Shown here one piece after another: positions 7,589 to 15,022 of a DNA stretch of 64,000 nucleotides (position 1 is its first letter; the number at the start of each line of letters is the position of its first letter). The notes under the pieces were generated by a model. It had not been told where the DNA came from, made no database searches, and saw only the letters and a list, made by a program, of their open reading frames with translations. The translations under genes were made by a program, and so were the position numbers. The DNA is from Neoluteolibacter marinus (GTDB lineage: Bacteria; Verrucomicrobiota; Verrucomicrobiia; Verrucomicrobiales; Akkermansiaceae): assembly GCF_014904755.1 (NCBI RefSeq), contig NZ_JACZFQ010000011.1, positions 1-64,000 on the forward strand. The letters run 5' to 3'.

Positions 7589-9103
7589 TCAGGACTGCAG
7601 GCTCGTCTGGAAGAGGGCGCCGAGGGCGGGTTTGGTGACCTTGCCCATGGCGTTCCGTGGCAGGCGGTCAATCGTGACCATGCGCCGCGGCAATTTGTAC
7701 GGGGAGAGCCGTCCTTTCGCCCAATCCTGCAGGTCGGCCAATGAGAGGGACTCCGATCCGGACTCCGGGACGACGACAACCGCCACCATTTCCCCCCAGG
7801 TCTCGTCGCTGATTCCGACCACCGCGCATTCGCGGACTGCCGGATGCTCCAGCAGCGCGGCTTCGATCTCCAGCGCGGACAGCTTGTAACCGCCGCTCTT
7901 GATGATGTCCATGGAGAGGCGGCCCATGATGCGGTAGTAGCCGTCCTCGATAACCGCCATGTCGCCGGTGCGGAACCAGCCCTCGTCGAAGGACTCCGCG
8001 GTGATCTCGGGGCGCTTCCAGTATTCGCGGAAGACGGTGGGGCCCTTCACCTGGATTTCTCCGGGCTCGCCGGGGATCAAGACGATGTCACCGGTCTCGG
8101 ATTTCAGGCGGATGTCCACGCCGGGAAGCGGTTGTCCCACCGCGCCCGGGCGGCGTTCGCCGTGGTAGGGGTTGGAGATCATCATCGCGGTTTCGGTCAT
8201 CCCGTAGCGCTCCAACAGACGCTGGCCGGTAAGCTCCGACCACTTGTGGTGGATGCTCGGCGGGAGTGCCGCGGAGCCGGAAACCATCAGGCGCATCGAG
8301 GCGAAGCCGTCGAGGATCCGGCGGCGCTGCTGCCCGGGAAGTTCGTCCGATTCCAGCGCCTCGATGAGTTTCACGTAGATGGTCGGAACCGCCATGAAGA
8401 CCGAGTAGGCTCGGGCGGCAACCTGTTCGAGGATCGTCGACAGCTCGAAGCGCGGGAAGGTTTCGACGCGTGCTCCTGACCACAGGGCGCAGGAGGCGAT
8501 GTTGATGATCCCGTGGATATGGTGCATCGGGAGGAACAGGGGGATGCGGTCGTCGCGGTGCCACTCCCAGGCTTCCACCAGGGTCTCGATCTGCGCCTGG
8601 ATGTTGGCGTGGGTCGTCACCACACCCTTCGGCCGGCTGGTGGTGCCGCTGGTGTAGAGGATCATCGCCCGCCGTCCGGGATCGATTTCCGGCAGGTTGC
8701 GGTTCACCTGCGGTTCGATCTCATCAAGCACGAGCAAGGGAGTAACGGCCTCACGGCAGGGCTCCGCGAGCTTGTCGGCGTGGGAGCGGGGAACGATCAC
8801 TTGCCGGGCATCCGCATCGGCGAGCGCATAGGCGAGTTCCGGGGTCGTGGCGGAATTCGAGAGCGGCAACGCGATGCCGCCCGCCCGCCAGATGGCCCAC
8901 TGGATGACGAAATAGTCGAAGCCGGCGGGCGCCATGAATGCCACGCGGGCTTCAGCGAGATCCGTCGCGTCATCTAACAGGGCCGTGGCAAGTGATTCCG
9001 ACTCGCGCAGGAGATCTGCGTAGGTGAACTCCCGGCCGTTCGACCCGATGGCGGTCCGGTCTTGGTGCAGTTTGGCGCGGGCAATGAGAGGCAGGTCAGG
9101 CAC
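7589..9103 (-). CDS. matB: Malonyl-CoA synthetase
   Basis: A 504-residue acyl-CoA synthetase of the ANL superfamily, assigned as malonate-CoA ligase (malonate + ATP + CoA to malonyl-CoA). The motifs are complete: P-loop ILYTSGTTSRPKG (residues 148-160), EGWFRTGD, the hinge GRLSMDIIKSGGYK, and the adenylation lysine Lys488 in NAMGKVTK. The length is typical of MatB. The start is GTG at 9103. It is the last gene of the madL-madM-matB set, 33 bp after madM, and the adjacent malonate transporter genes are the main reason for choosing malonate over other acids. No malonyl-CoA decarboxylase is nearby, so malonyl-CoA may feed fatty-acid synthesis. Confidence 0.88.
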   Translation of the reverse strand: MPDLPLIARAKLHQDRTAIGSNGREFTYADLLRESESLATALLDDATDLAEARVAFMAPAGFDYFVIQWAIWRAGGIALPLSNSATTPELAYALADADARQVIVPRSHADKLAEPCREAVTPLLVLDEIEPQVNRNLPEIDPGRRAMILYTSGTTSRPKGVVTTHANIQAQIETLVEAWEWHRDDRIPLFLPMHHIHGIINIASCALWSGARVETFPRFELSTILEQVAARAYSVFMAVPTIYVKLIEALESDELPGQQRRRILDGFASMRLMVSGSAALPPSIHHKWSELTGQRLLERYGMTETAMMISNPYHGERRPGAVGQPLPGVDIRLKSETGDIVLIPGEPGEIQVKGPTVFREYWKRPEITAESFDEGWFRTGDMAVIEDGYYRIMGRLSMDIIKSGGYKLSALEIEAALLEHPAVRECAVVGISDETWGEMVAVVVVPESGSESLSLADLQDWAKGRLSPYKLPRRMVTIDRLPRNAMGKVTKPALGALFQTSLQS

Positions 9104-9136
9104 GGTGGTCGTGGGTCGGCAAATCAGGAATTGAGC

Positions 9137-9922
9137 TCAGGCGAACTGACGGATGATGAAGAAGATGACGGAGGGACCGAGCAGGCAACCGATCCCGGTG
9201 TAGAAGGTCGCGGTCATCGCCCCGTACGGCACGAGTTTCGGATCGGTGGCCGCGAGTCCGCCGGCGACGCCGCTGGTGGTGCCCAGGAGGCCCCCGAAGA
9301 CGAGCGCGCTGCGCGGGTTGTCGAGGCCGATGGATTTCGCCACGAAAGGAGTCGCGATCATCACCAGGATCGACTTCACCAGGCCGGCCGCGACGCTGAG
9401 CGCCATGACCTCGGAGCTGGCGCCGAGTGCCGCACCGGTGACCGGGCCGACAATGTAGGTGGCGGCGCCACCGCCGATGGTGGTCATGCTGACGGCGTCG
9501 CGATAGCCGAAGGCGAAGGCAACCGCGGCGCCGATGGCAAAGGAAACCAGGACGCCCGCGAGGAGGGAGATCAAGCCGCACAAACCGGTGTTGCGGAGTT
9601 CTTCCATGCGGACGCCCATGGCGGTGGCGACGATCGCGAGGTCGCGCAGCATGGCGCCGCCCAGCATGCCGATGCCCGCCAGGGCCGGGATGTCGGCGAC
9701 GCCCTTCTCGCCGTGGAGGAATCCGCCGTCCGGTCCCGGGGCGAACTCGCCCGCCAGATAGGCGAACACCAGGCCGAGGAAGATCGCGATCGCGGAGCCG
9801 TGGATGCGGCCGCGGGTCAGCCGGGCCGACAGGACGTAGGAGATCCAGACCGTGATCCCGACTACGGCGAAGGCCGTGACCAGGGAATACTGGACCAATA
9901 GTGATTCGATCAAATCTGCCAT
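9137..9922 (-). CDS. madM: Malonate:Na+ symporter, MadM subunit
   Basis: A 261-residue polytopic membrane protein matching MadM, the large subunit of the two-component malonate/sodium symporter first known from Malonomonas. It has several hydrophobic helices and Gly-rich segments such as TTIGGGAATYIVGPVTGAA and GGLLGTTSGVAGGLAATDPK. The ATG at 9922 is one base from the madL stop, consistent with translational coupling and equal subunit amounts; the open frame upstream of it belongs to the madL region. It works with MadL in the inner membrane to import malonate for MatB. Confidence 0.88.
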   Translation of the reverse strand: MADLIESLLVQYSLVTAFAVVGITVWISYVLSARLTRGRIHGSAIAIFLGLVFAYLAGEFAPGPDGGFLHGEKGVADIPALAGIGMLGGAMLRDLAIVATAMGVRMEELRNTGLCGLISLLAGVLVSFAIGAAVAFAFGYRDAVSMTTIGGGAATYIVGPVTGAALGASSEVMALSVAAGLVKSILVMIATPFVAKSIGLDNPRSALVFGGLLGTTSGVAGGLAATDPKLVPYGAMTATFYTGIGCLLGPSVIFFIIRQFA

Positions 9923-9923
9923 G

Positions 9924-10295
9924 TCAGCGGCGGGGTGGAGCCGTCCCGCCGATGCGGGTGATGGCGGGAACGAGCGCGAAACAGACGACCACGGCGAGGA
10001 TTCCGGCGAGGATGGCGGCGGTCCCGCCATGAAGCGCTGCCCGCACGTTCTGGGTCGCCGCGATCGCCACCACGATGGGGATGTAGATCGCGTTCCAGTA
10101 GGCGATCCCGGTTTCGTCCTGCGGCCCGAGGCGGCCACTCTTGCGCAGGCGGTGGGTGGTGAAGATCAGCAGGATCATGGCGATGCCCACCCCGCCGACG
10201 TTGGCGTCCATTCCTAACAGACGTCCCAGCAGCTTGCCGGCGATCGTGCCGATGATCACGCAGATCGAAAGGAGTGCGGTTCCGTAGATGGCCAT
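9924..10295 (-). CDS. madL: Malonate:Na+ symporter, MadL subunit
   Basis: A 123-residue membrane protein matching MadL, the small subunit of the malonate/sodium symporter. It has about four helices, starting MAIYGTALLSICVIIGTIAG, with NVGGVGIAMILLIFTTHRL and NAIYIPIVVAIAATQNV typical of the family. It is the first gene of the operon. Its ATG at 10295 lies about 64 bp from the operator candidate shared with the divergent regulator gene. No Shine-Dalgarno site is seen. Both subunits are needed for transport in characterised systems. Confidence 0.88.
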   Translation of the reverse strand: MAIYGTALLSICVIIGTIAGKLLGRLLGMDANVGGVGIAMILLIFTTHRLRKSGRLGPQDETGIAYWNAIYIPIVVAIAATQNVRAALHGGTAAILAGILAVVVCFALVPAITRIGGTAPPRR

Positions 10296-10358
10296 GGGTT
10301 TTGGGTTTTTCGGGCCGGTGAAAGCCTGAGAATGGCGATCTCAACCCTTATCGCAATG

Positions 10359-10372
10359 TTTTGTATACCAAA
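10359..10372. promoter_or_regulatory. Candidate operator of the malonate regulator
   Basis: TTTTGTATACCAAA is a near-perfect palindrome (one mismatch in seven pairs) in the spacer between madL and the divergent GntR/FCD gene. FCD-type GntR repressors commonly bind TTGTATACAA-like sites, and the published MatR operator of Rhizobium has, from memory, a related TTGTATAC core. It is placed to control both directions. Confidence 0.6.
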
Positions 10373-10417
10373 ATTCACTGCTGGAGTGGTGGCCGGGCAG
10401 TCGATACAATCGCTCCG

Positions 10418-11086
10418 ATGAGAAGCCGCAGCGTGGACAAGATTCGGGAGAACCTGGAGCAGCTGATCATCGAGGGAGGGTTCACCGATGGCGAAAGGCT
10501 CGACGAGGTGCGGTTGGCGGCACGCTTCGGCGTTTCGCGGACGCCGCTGCGGGAGGCGCTGCGGTTGCTCGCCGGGTCCGGTTTGGTCGAACTCATCCCG
10601 CGCCGCGGGGCCTTCGTGGTGCACCCGGGCATCGTCGAGTTGGTGGAGATGTTCGAGGTGATGGCGGAACTCGAGGCGCTTTGCGGCCGGCTGGCGGCCC
10701 GGCGCATGTCACCGGGTGACCTTGCCGAGCTGACGGTGGCCGCGCGCGGCTGCGAGCAGGCGCTGGCGGAGGAAAGCCCGGACGACTACTACCATCGGAA
10801 CGAAGACTTCCATCAGCTGATCTACAAGGCGGCGGGCAACAGTTTCCTGGTCGGCGAAGCGCAGCGGCTGCAGCGCCGCTTGCGGCCGTTCCGCCGGATG
10901 CAATTGCGGGCGAAGGGGCGGATGCGGCAGTCGATGGAGGAGCACCGGCGGATCCTGACGGCGCTTGCCGAGGGCAATCCGACCGCAGCGGCGGATGCGC
11001 TGCGCGACCACGTCATCGTCCAGGGCGAGAAGTTCCACGACCTGCTCGCCGGATACGAGAAGCTGCCGGCGGGAAGGCAGGGATAG
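10418..11086 (+). CDS. matR: GntR/FCD transcriptional regulator of malonate genes
   Basis: A 222-residue regulator. Residues 1-70 form a winged HTH of GntR type (MRSRSVDKIRENLEQLIIEG, then RFGVSRTPLREALRLLAGSG and IPRRGAFVV). Residues ~80-215 form the FCD effector domain, with metal- or ligand-site residues in NEDFHQLIYKAAGN and MEEHRRILTALAEGN followed by LRDHV. The ATG at 10418 is chosen because the frame upstream runs through the operator candidate. Divergence from madLM-matB makes it the likely malonate-responsive repressor, comparable to MatR. The symbol is assigned by context. Confidence 0.85.
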   Translation: MRSRSVDKIRENLEQLIIEGGFTDGERLDEVRLAARFGVSRTPLREALRLLAGSGLVELIPRRGAFVVHPGIVELVEMFEVMAELEALCGRLAARRMSPGDLAELTVAARGCEQALAEESPDDYYHRNEDFHQLIYKAAGNSFLVGEAQRLQRRLRPFRRMQLRAKGRMRQSMEEHRRILTALAEGNPTAAADALRDHVIVQGEKFHDLLAGYEKLPAGRQG

Positions 11087-11124
11087 CTTGAAAGCATCCG
11101 GGCCGGCCGGCGGGTATCAGGGCG

Positions 11125-12858
11125 ATGAAACGGGCTTGGACGAAGTGGATCTGGTGGCTGCCGGGCATGGCCGGTGCGGTGGGCTTTGATCACGGGCCGC
11201 TGGTGCAATGGACCGGCGACGCGTCGACCACGGCCAGCATCCGCTGGATCGAGCGGGCGGAAGCGAAGGCGGTGGAAGGCCGGTGGGCGGAGGGACCGTC
11301 GGGATTCGGGTATGGTGACGGGGACGACCGCACCTTGATCCCCGGCCTGGAGGGGAAGGATGCCGGGTTGGTGATCCGGCGGAAGGTTCATCGGCCTTCC
11401 TCGGTCCCGGCCGACGCCCGGCTGTATCTGCGGGTGAACTACGACGACGGGTTCATCGCCTGGCTGGCTGGCAAGGAGCTTGCCCGCGGGAACGTTGAGA
11501 CCCGCGACGGCAGGCATCGGGTGCCGGCGACCCACGAAGCGGGACGATGGGAGGAATTCCTCCTGGGCCGCGCCGGCGAATTGCTCGGCGAGGACGGGGC
11601 GGTGCTAGCCCTGCAGGGATTCAACGACCGTCCGACGAGCAGCGATTTCACCCTCGATGTCGCCGTGGTGGCAAAGTGGTCGGGAAAATCGGTGCCGGTG
11701 GTCGCGGAAGGCGAGCACTGGCAGTATCTCGCCCTGAAGACGCCCGAGGGCGATTGGAAGACCGAGGGCGGAGAGGTCGCGGCGGTGGCGGGGAAGGAGC
11801 CGTCGCCGGTGCAGATGGAATTCCGCGAGCGCGGCGCGGCGGCTTGGCGGCGGGCCAACGTGGCGTCGGTTCCGTTTGCGGGTACCCGGCACCGGGTGCG
11901 CTCCGCGGCCTTGTCAGGACTGCCCGCCGGCCGCGAGATCGAGTTCCGCCTCGCGGGGGGCGATGGCGGTTTTTCCGATGCTTTCGTGTTCAAAACCGCG
12001 CCCGCGGACGCCACGGCGGTGAGGTTCGTGACCGGGGGCGACATGTTCCACACGCGGCCGGCGCTCGACGCGATGAACCGGCGGGCCGGTCTCGAGGATC
12101 CCTTGTTCGCTTTGCTCGGCGGGGATCTGGCCTACACCAATAATGCCAACCCGCCGCGCTGGTTCGAGTGGATCGACTCCTGGGTCGAGAATGCCCGCAG
12201 GCCCGGCGGTGCCCTGCTGCCGATGGTGCTGGTCATCGGCAACCACGAGACGACCGGCGCCGGCTACCGGCCGCTCGACGCGCCGGGGCCGAGGGCGGCG
12301 ACGGAGTACTTCAGCCTCTTCCACATCCGCAGCGAGGGGCTGGCGTACGACACTTTTGACCTCGGCAAGGACCTTTCCTTCGTGCTGCTCGACTCGGGCC
12401 ACTCGGCGACGATCGACAGCCAGACCGGCTGGCTGGAGTCGGCGCTGCGGCAGCGGCGTGCGGTGAAGCGGCTGTTCGTTTGCTACCACCGCCCCGCGTG
12501 GGGGCCCGGGGTCAAGGAGGACTCGATCGACATCCAGCGGGCCTGGTGTCCGCTGTTCGAGAAATTCAGGGTCGATGCGGTCTTCGAGAACGACCACCAT
12601 GCGTTCTCCCGCAGCCATCCGCTGACGGCCGGAAAAATCGACCGCGAACGGGGCATTCCCTACCTGGGCGCGGGCGCCTGGGGCGTTGGGGTGAGGGCGG
12701 TGGATCCCGCCGAGCTGAAGAAGCGGCCGTGGATCGCCAAAGCAGCGGGCGTGAACCACCTGTACGTGGTGGAAACCGGCGAGCGCGGCTGGTCGGCGGC
12801 GGCCAAAACCGCGGACGGCAAGACCTTCGACCGGATCGAGCGCCGCTGGCGGCGTTGA
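11125..12858 (+). CDS. Purple-acid-phosphatase-like metallophosphoesterase
   Basis: A 577-residue secreted protein with a weak N-terminal signal (residues 1-20). Residues ~70-185 form a beta-sandwich typical of Verrucomicrobiota surface proteins (LYLRVNYDDGFIAWLAGKEL). Residues ~195-292 resemble the N-terminal Fn3 domain of purple acid phosphatases. The catalytic part follows: TGGDMFH (Asp306), LLGGDLAYTN (Asp334), GNHE (372-375), CYHRPAWGPG and a final ENDHHAFSRS. That last block replaces the usual GHxHxY. It probably hydrolyses extracytoplasmic phosphate esters; the altered last metal motif reduces certainty. Confidence 0.78.
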   Translation: MKRAWTKWIWWLPGMAGAVGFDHGPLVQWTGDASTTASIRWIERAEAKAVEGRWAEGPSGFGYGDGDDRTLIPGLEGKDAGLVIRRKVHRPSSVPADARLYLRVNYDDGFIAWLAGKELARGNVETRDGRHRVPATHEAGRWEEFLLGRAGELLGEDGAVLALQGFNDRPTSSDFTLDVAVVAKWSGKSVPVVAEGEHWQYLALKTPEGDWKTEGGEVAAVAGKEPSPVQMEFRERGAAAWRRANVASVPFAGTRHRVRSAALSGLPAGREIEFRLAGGDGGFSDAFVFKTAPADATAVRFVTGGDMFHTRPALDAMNRRAGLEDPLFALLGGDLAYTNNANPPRWFEWIDSWVENARRPGGALLPMVLVIGNHETTGAGYRPLDAPGPRAATEYFSLFHIRSEGLAYDTFDLGKDLSFVLLDSGHSATIDSQTGWLESALRQRRAVKRLFVCYHRPAWGPGVKEDSIDIQRAWCPLFEKFRVDAVFENDHHAFSRSHPLTAGKIDRERGIPYLGAGAWGVGVRAVDPAELKKRPWIAKAAGVNHLYVVETGERGWSAAAKTADGKTFDRIERRWRR

Positions 12859-12904
12859 CTTCCAGGTTGCGATCGGGGCGCGGATTTGCCAGCGTGCGCG
12901 CCCG

Positions 12905-13543
12905 ATGCCACCCGTTTCACGCTTTTTTCCACTGCTCCCGGCCCTGTGCCTGGCGGCATGCTCGGGGACCGGCGGCGAGGCCGATGTCGTCACCGGCAGT
13001 CCTGATCCGGTGGCCCTGAACCGGATCAAATCCGGCGATCCGCTGACCGGCGACCACGACCAGCGCAAGATCGAGGAGAAGTTCGGATCCTACAGCCAGT
13101 ATACCAAGGGCAAGGACGGCAAGCCGCTCGGCGAAGGCAAGCAATTCGCCGGATTCGATCGCGAGAACCCCGAATTCAAGGGTAATTGGCAGGGCAAGGA
13201 TTACAAGGGCGGCGACTACAAGAAGGCGTCCGCCTGGGGCGACAAGGACTACGTTACCAAGGTTTACGGTGGCAACACCGACGCCAGCTCCCTGCGCAAG
13301 GACTCCCGCTTCAGCAAACGCAAGGCCGGAGAAGGCGGGGTCGCGGCAAGGGGTGCCGGGAAGGATTACCAGACCGCCAGCTACGACACCGGTTCCGCCC
13401 GGGAACAGGGCCGTGACGGAATTGCCAAGCCGTCCGATGCCGAGACCGACGTGCGTCGGCGGGTCTTCACCGAACCTGACATCATCCCGTGGAAATCGCA
13501 GGGGATGACGGTGGAAGACACCAACCGGATGATGGGTCGCTGA
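12905..13543 (+). CDS. Lys/Gly-rich putative lipoprotein
   Basis: A 212-residue protein with a lipoprotein signal (FFPLLPALCLAAC; lipobox LAAC with Cys19), so it is probably anchored to a membrane. The mature part is unusually rich in Lys, Gly, Asp and Tyr, with recurring short units such as GKDYKGGDYKKAS, WGDKDYVTKVYGG and GKDYQTASYD, and is probably disordered. The C-terminus (FTEPDIIPWKSQGMTVEDTN) looks conserved in style. No enzyme motif is seen. It could be an envelope-associated structural or binding lipoprotein. It converges on the DUF1501 gene with a 6-bp gap. Confidence 0.75.
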   Translation: MPPVSRFFPLLPALCLAACSGTGGEADVVTGSPDPVALNRIKSGDPLTGDHDQRKIEEKFGSYSQYTKGKDGKPLGEGKQFAGFDRENPEFKGNWQGKDYKGGDYKKASAWGDKDYVTKVYGGNTDASSLRKDSRFSKRKAGEGGVAARGAGKDYQTASYDTGSAREQGRDGIAKPSDAETDVRRRVFTEPDIIPWKSQGMTVEDTNRMMGR

Positions 13544-13549
13544 ACCCGG

Positions 13550-15022
13550 TCAGGCGAGGATGTCGGTCACGACCTTGGCCGGTTCGACGCCGGTCAGCCG
13601 CTGGTCGAGGCCCTGCGACTTGAAGCTGAGCTTCGCGTGGTCGAGCCCGAGTTGATGGAGGATGGTCGCGTGGAGGTCGCGGATGTGGACCGGGTTCGCG
13701 GTGATGTTGTAGCTCATTTCGTCGGTCTCACCGTAGACCTGGCCGCCCTTCACGCCGCCGCCCGCCATCCACAGCGAAAAGCAGCGCGGATGGTGGTCGC
13801 GGCCGTAGTTGGTCTCGCTCAGACCTCCCTGGCAGTAGACGGTGCGCCCGAACTCGCCGCCGAAAACGACCAGCGTGTCTTCCAGCATGCCGCGTTGCTT
13901 GAGGTCCTGGATCAGGCCGTAGATGCCCTGGTCGACGTCCTTGCACTGCGAGCGCAGGTCGCGCGGCAGGTCGCCGTGCTGGTCCCAGCCGCGGTGGAAA
14001 ATTTGCACGAAGCGGGTGCCGCGCTCCAACAGGCGGCGGGCCATCAGGGCCGAGCTGGCGAACGTGCCACCGACCTTGCTGTCCTCGCCGTAGAGCTGGT
14101 GGATGTGCTCGGGTTCGCCGGACAGGTCGGCGAGTTCCGGCACCGACGCCTGCATCCGGAAGGCCATCTCGTACTGCTGGATGCGGGTCTGGATCTCGGG
14201 GTCGCCGACGGCTTCATACGACCGCTGGTTCATCGCGTTCAGCCCGTCGAGCATGGTCCGCCGCAGCTCGCGTGAGATGCCGGGGGTATCCTTGAGATAG
14301 AGCACGGGGTCGCCCTTCGAGCGCAGCGCCACGCCGGCGTGCTTGCCGGGGAGGTAGCCGGCGCTCCAGAGGCGCGAGGAGATCGCCTGGACGTTGGCAT
14401 ACGGCGATGAGTGCGTGGCGTGGAGGACGACGAAGGTCGGCAGGTCCTCGTTCATGCTGCCGAGGCCGTACGAAAGCCAGGAGCCGATCGAGGCCTTTCC
14501 GGATTGCATTGAGCCGGTGTAGACCAGCTGGTTGGCGGGCTCGTGGTTGATCGCCTCGGTGTGCATCGACTTGATGATGCAAAGGTCGTCGGCCATTTTC
14601 GCGGTCCACGGCAGGAGCTCGCTGATCCACGCGCCGGACTGGCCGTGCTGGTCGAACTTGAAAATCGTCGGCGCCAGCGGGAAGGCGGCCTGGCCCGAGG
14701 TCATGCCGGTGAGGCGCTGGCCTTCCTTGGCCAGCCAGTCCTTGAGGTCCTCCTTGAAGCGGCTCTTGAGGTCGGGCTTGTAGTCGAAGAGGTCGAGCTG
14801 GGAGGGCGCACCGATCAACGAGACGTAGATCGCGCGCTTGGCCTTCGGCGCGATGTGCGGGAGGGCTTCTTCCATTGCCTCGGGGAATGCGCGGCCGCTG
14901 CCGAGCAGGGACGACAGCGCGGCGACGCCGAGACCGGTGCCGTTCTTGCGGAAGAACTGCCGTCGGGTGACGGCGGAATTGAAGTCGGAGATGGAGTTCA
15001 TGGGCGCGGTGTCGACCTTCAC
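13550..15022 (-). CDS. DUF1501 (sulfatase-like fold) Tat-exported protein
   Basis: A 490-residue protein of the DUF1501 family, distantly related to alkaline phosphatase/sulfatase folds. A twin-arginine signal is seen near the start ([20 protein letters not shown]). Typical family segments are [44 protein letters not shown] and [19 protein letters not shown]. The GTG at 15022 overlaps the PSD1 stop by GTGA; an ATG 7 codons later (15001) is an alternative. Such proteins are almost always encoded beside a PSD1 cytochrome protein in Planctomycetes and Verrucomicrobiota. Their role is thought to lie in polysaccharide degradation but is not established. Confidence 0.88.
   Translation of the reverse strand: MKVDTAPMNSISDFNSAVTRRQFFRKNGTGLGVAALSSLLGSGRAFPEAMEEALPHIAPKAKRAIYVSLIGAPSQLDLFDYKPDLKSRFKEDLKDWLAKEGQRLTGMTSGQAAFPLAPTIFKFDQHGQSGAWISELLPWTAKMADDLCIIKSMHTEAINHEPANQLVYTGSMQSGKASIGSWLSYGLGSMNEDLPTFVVLHATHSSPYANVQAISSRLWSAGYLPGKHAGVALRSKGDPVLYLKDTPGISRELRRTMLDGLNAMNQRSYEAVGDPEIQTRIQQYEMAFRMQASVPELADLSGEPEHIHQLYGEDSKVGGTFASSALMARRLLERGTRFVQIFHRGWDQHGDLPRDLRSQCKDVDQGIYGLIQDLKQRGMLEDTLVVFGGEFGRTVYCQGGLSETNYGRDHHPRCFSLWMAGGGVKGGQVYGETDEMSYNITANPVHIRDLHATILHQLGLDHAKLSFKSQGLDQRLTGVEPAKVVTDILA

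Noticed and set aside
13095-13108. GTATACC sequence resembling the malonate operator
   Set aside because: It lies inside the lipoprotein coding sequence with no palindromic flanks; probably chance.
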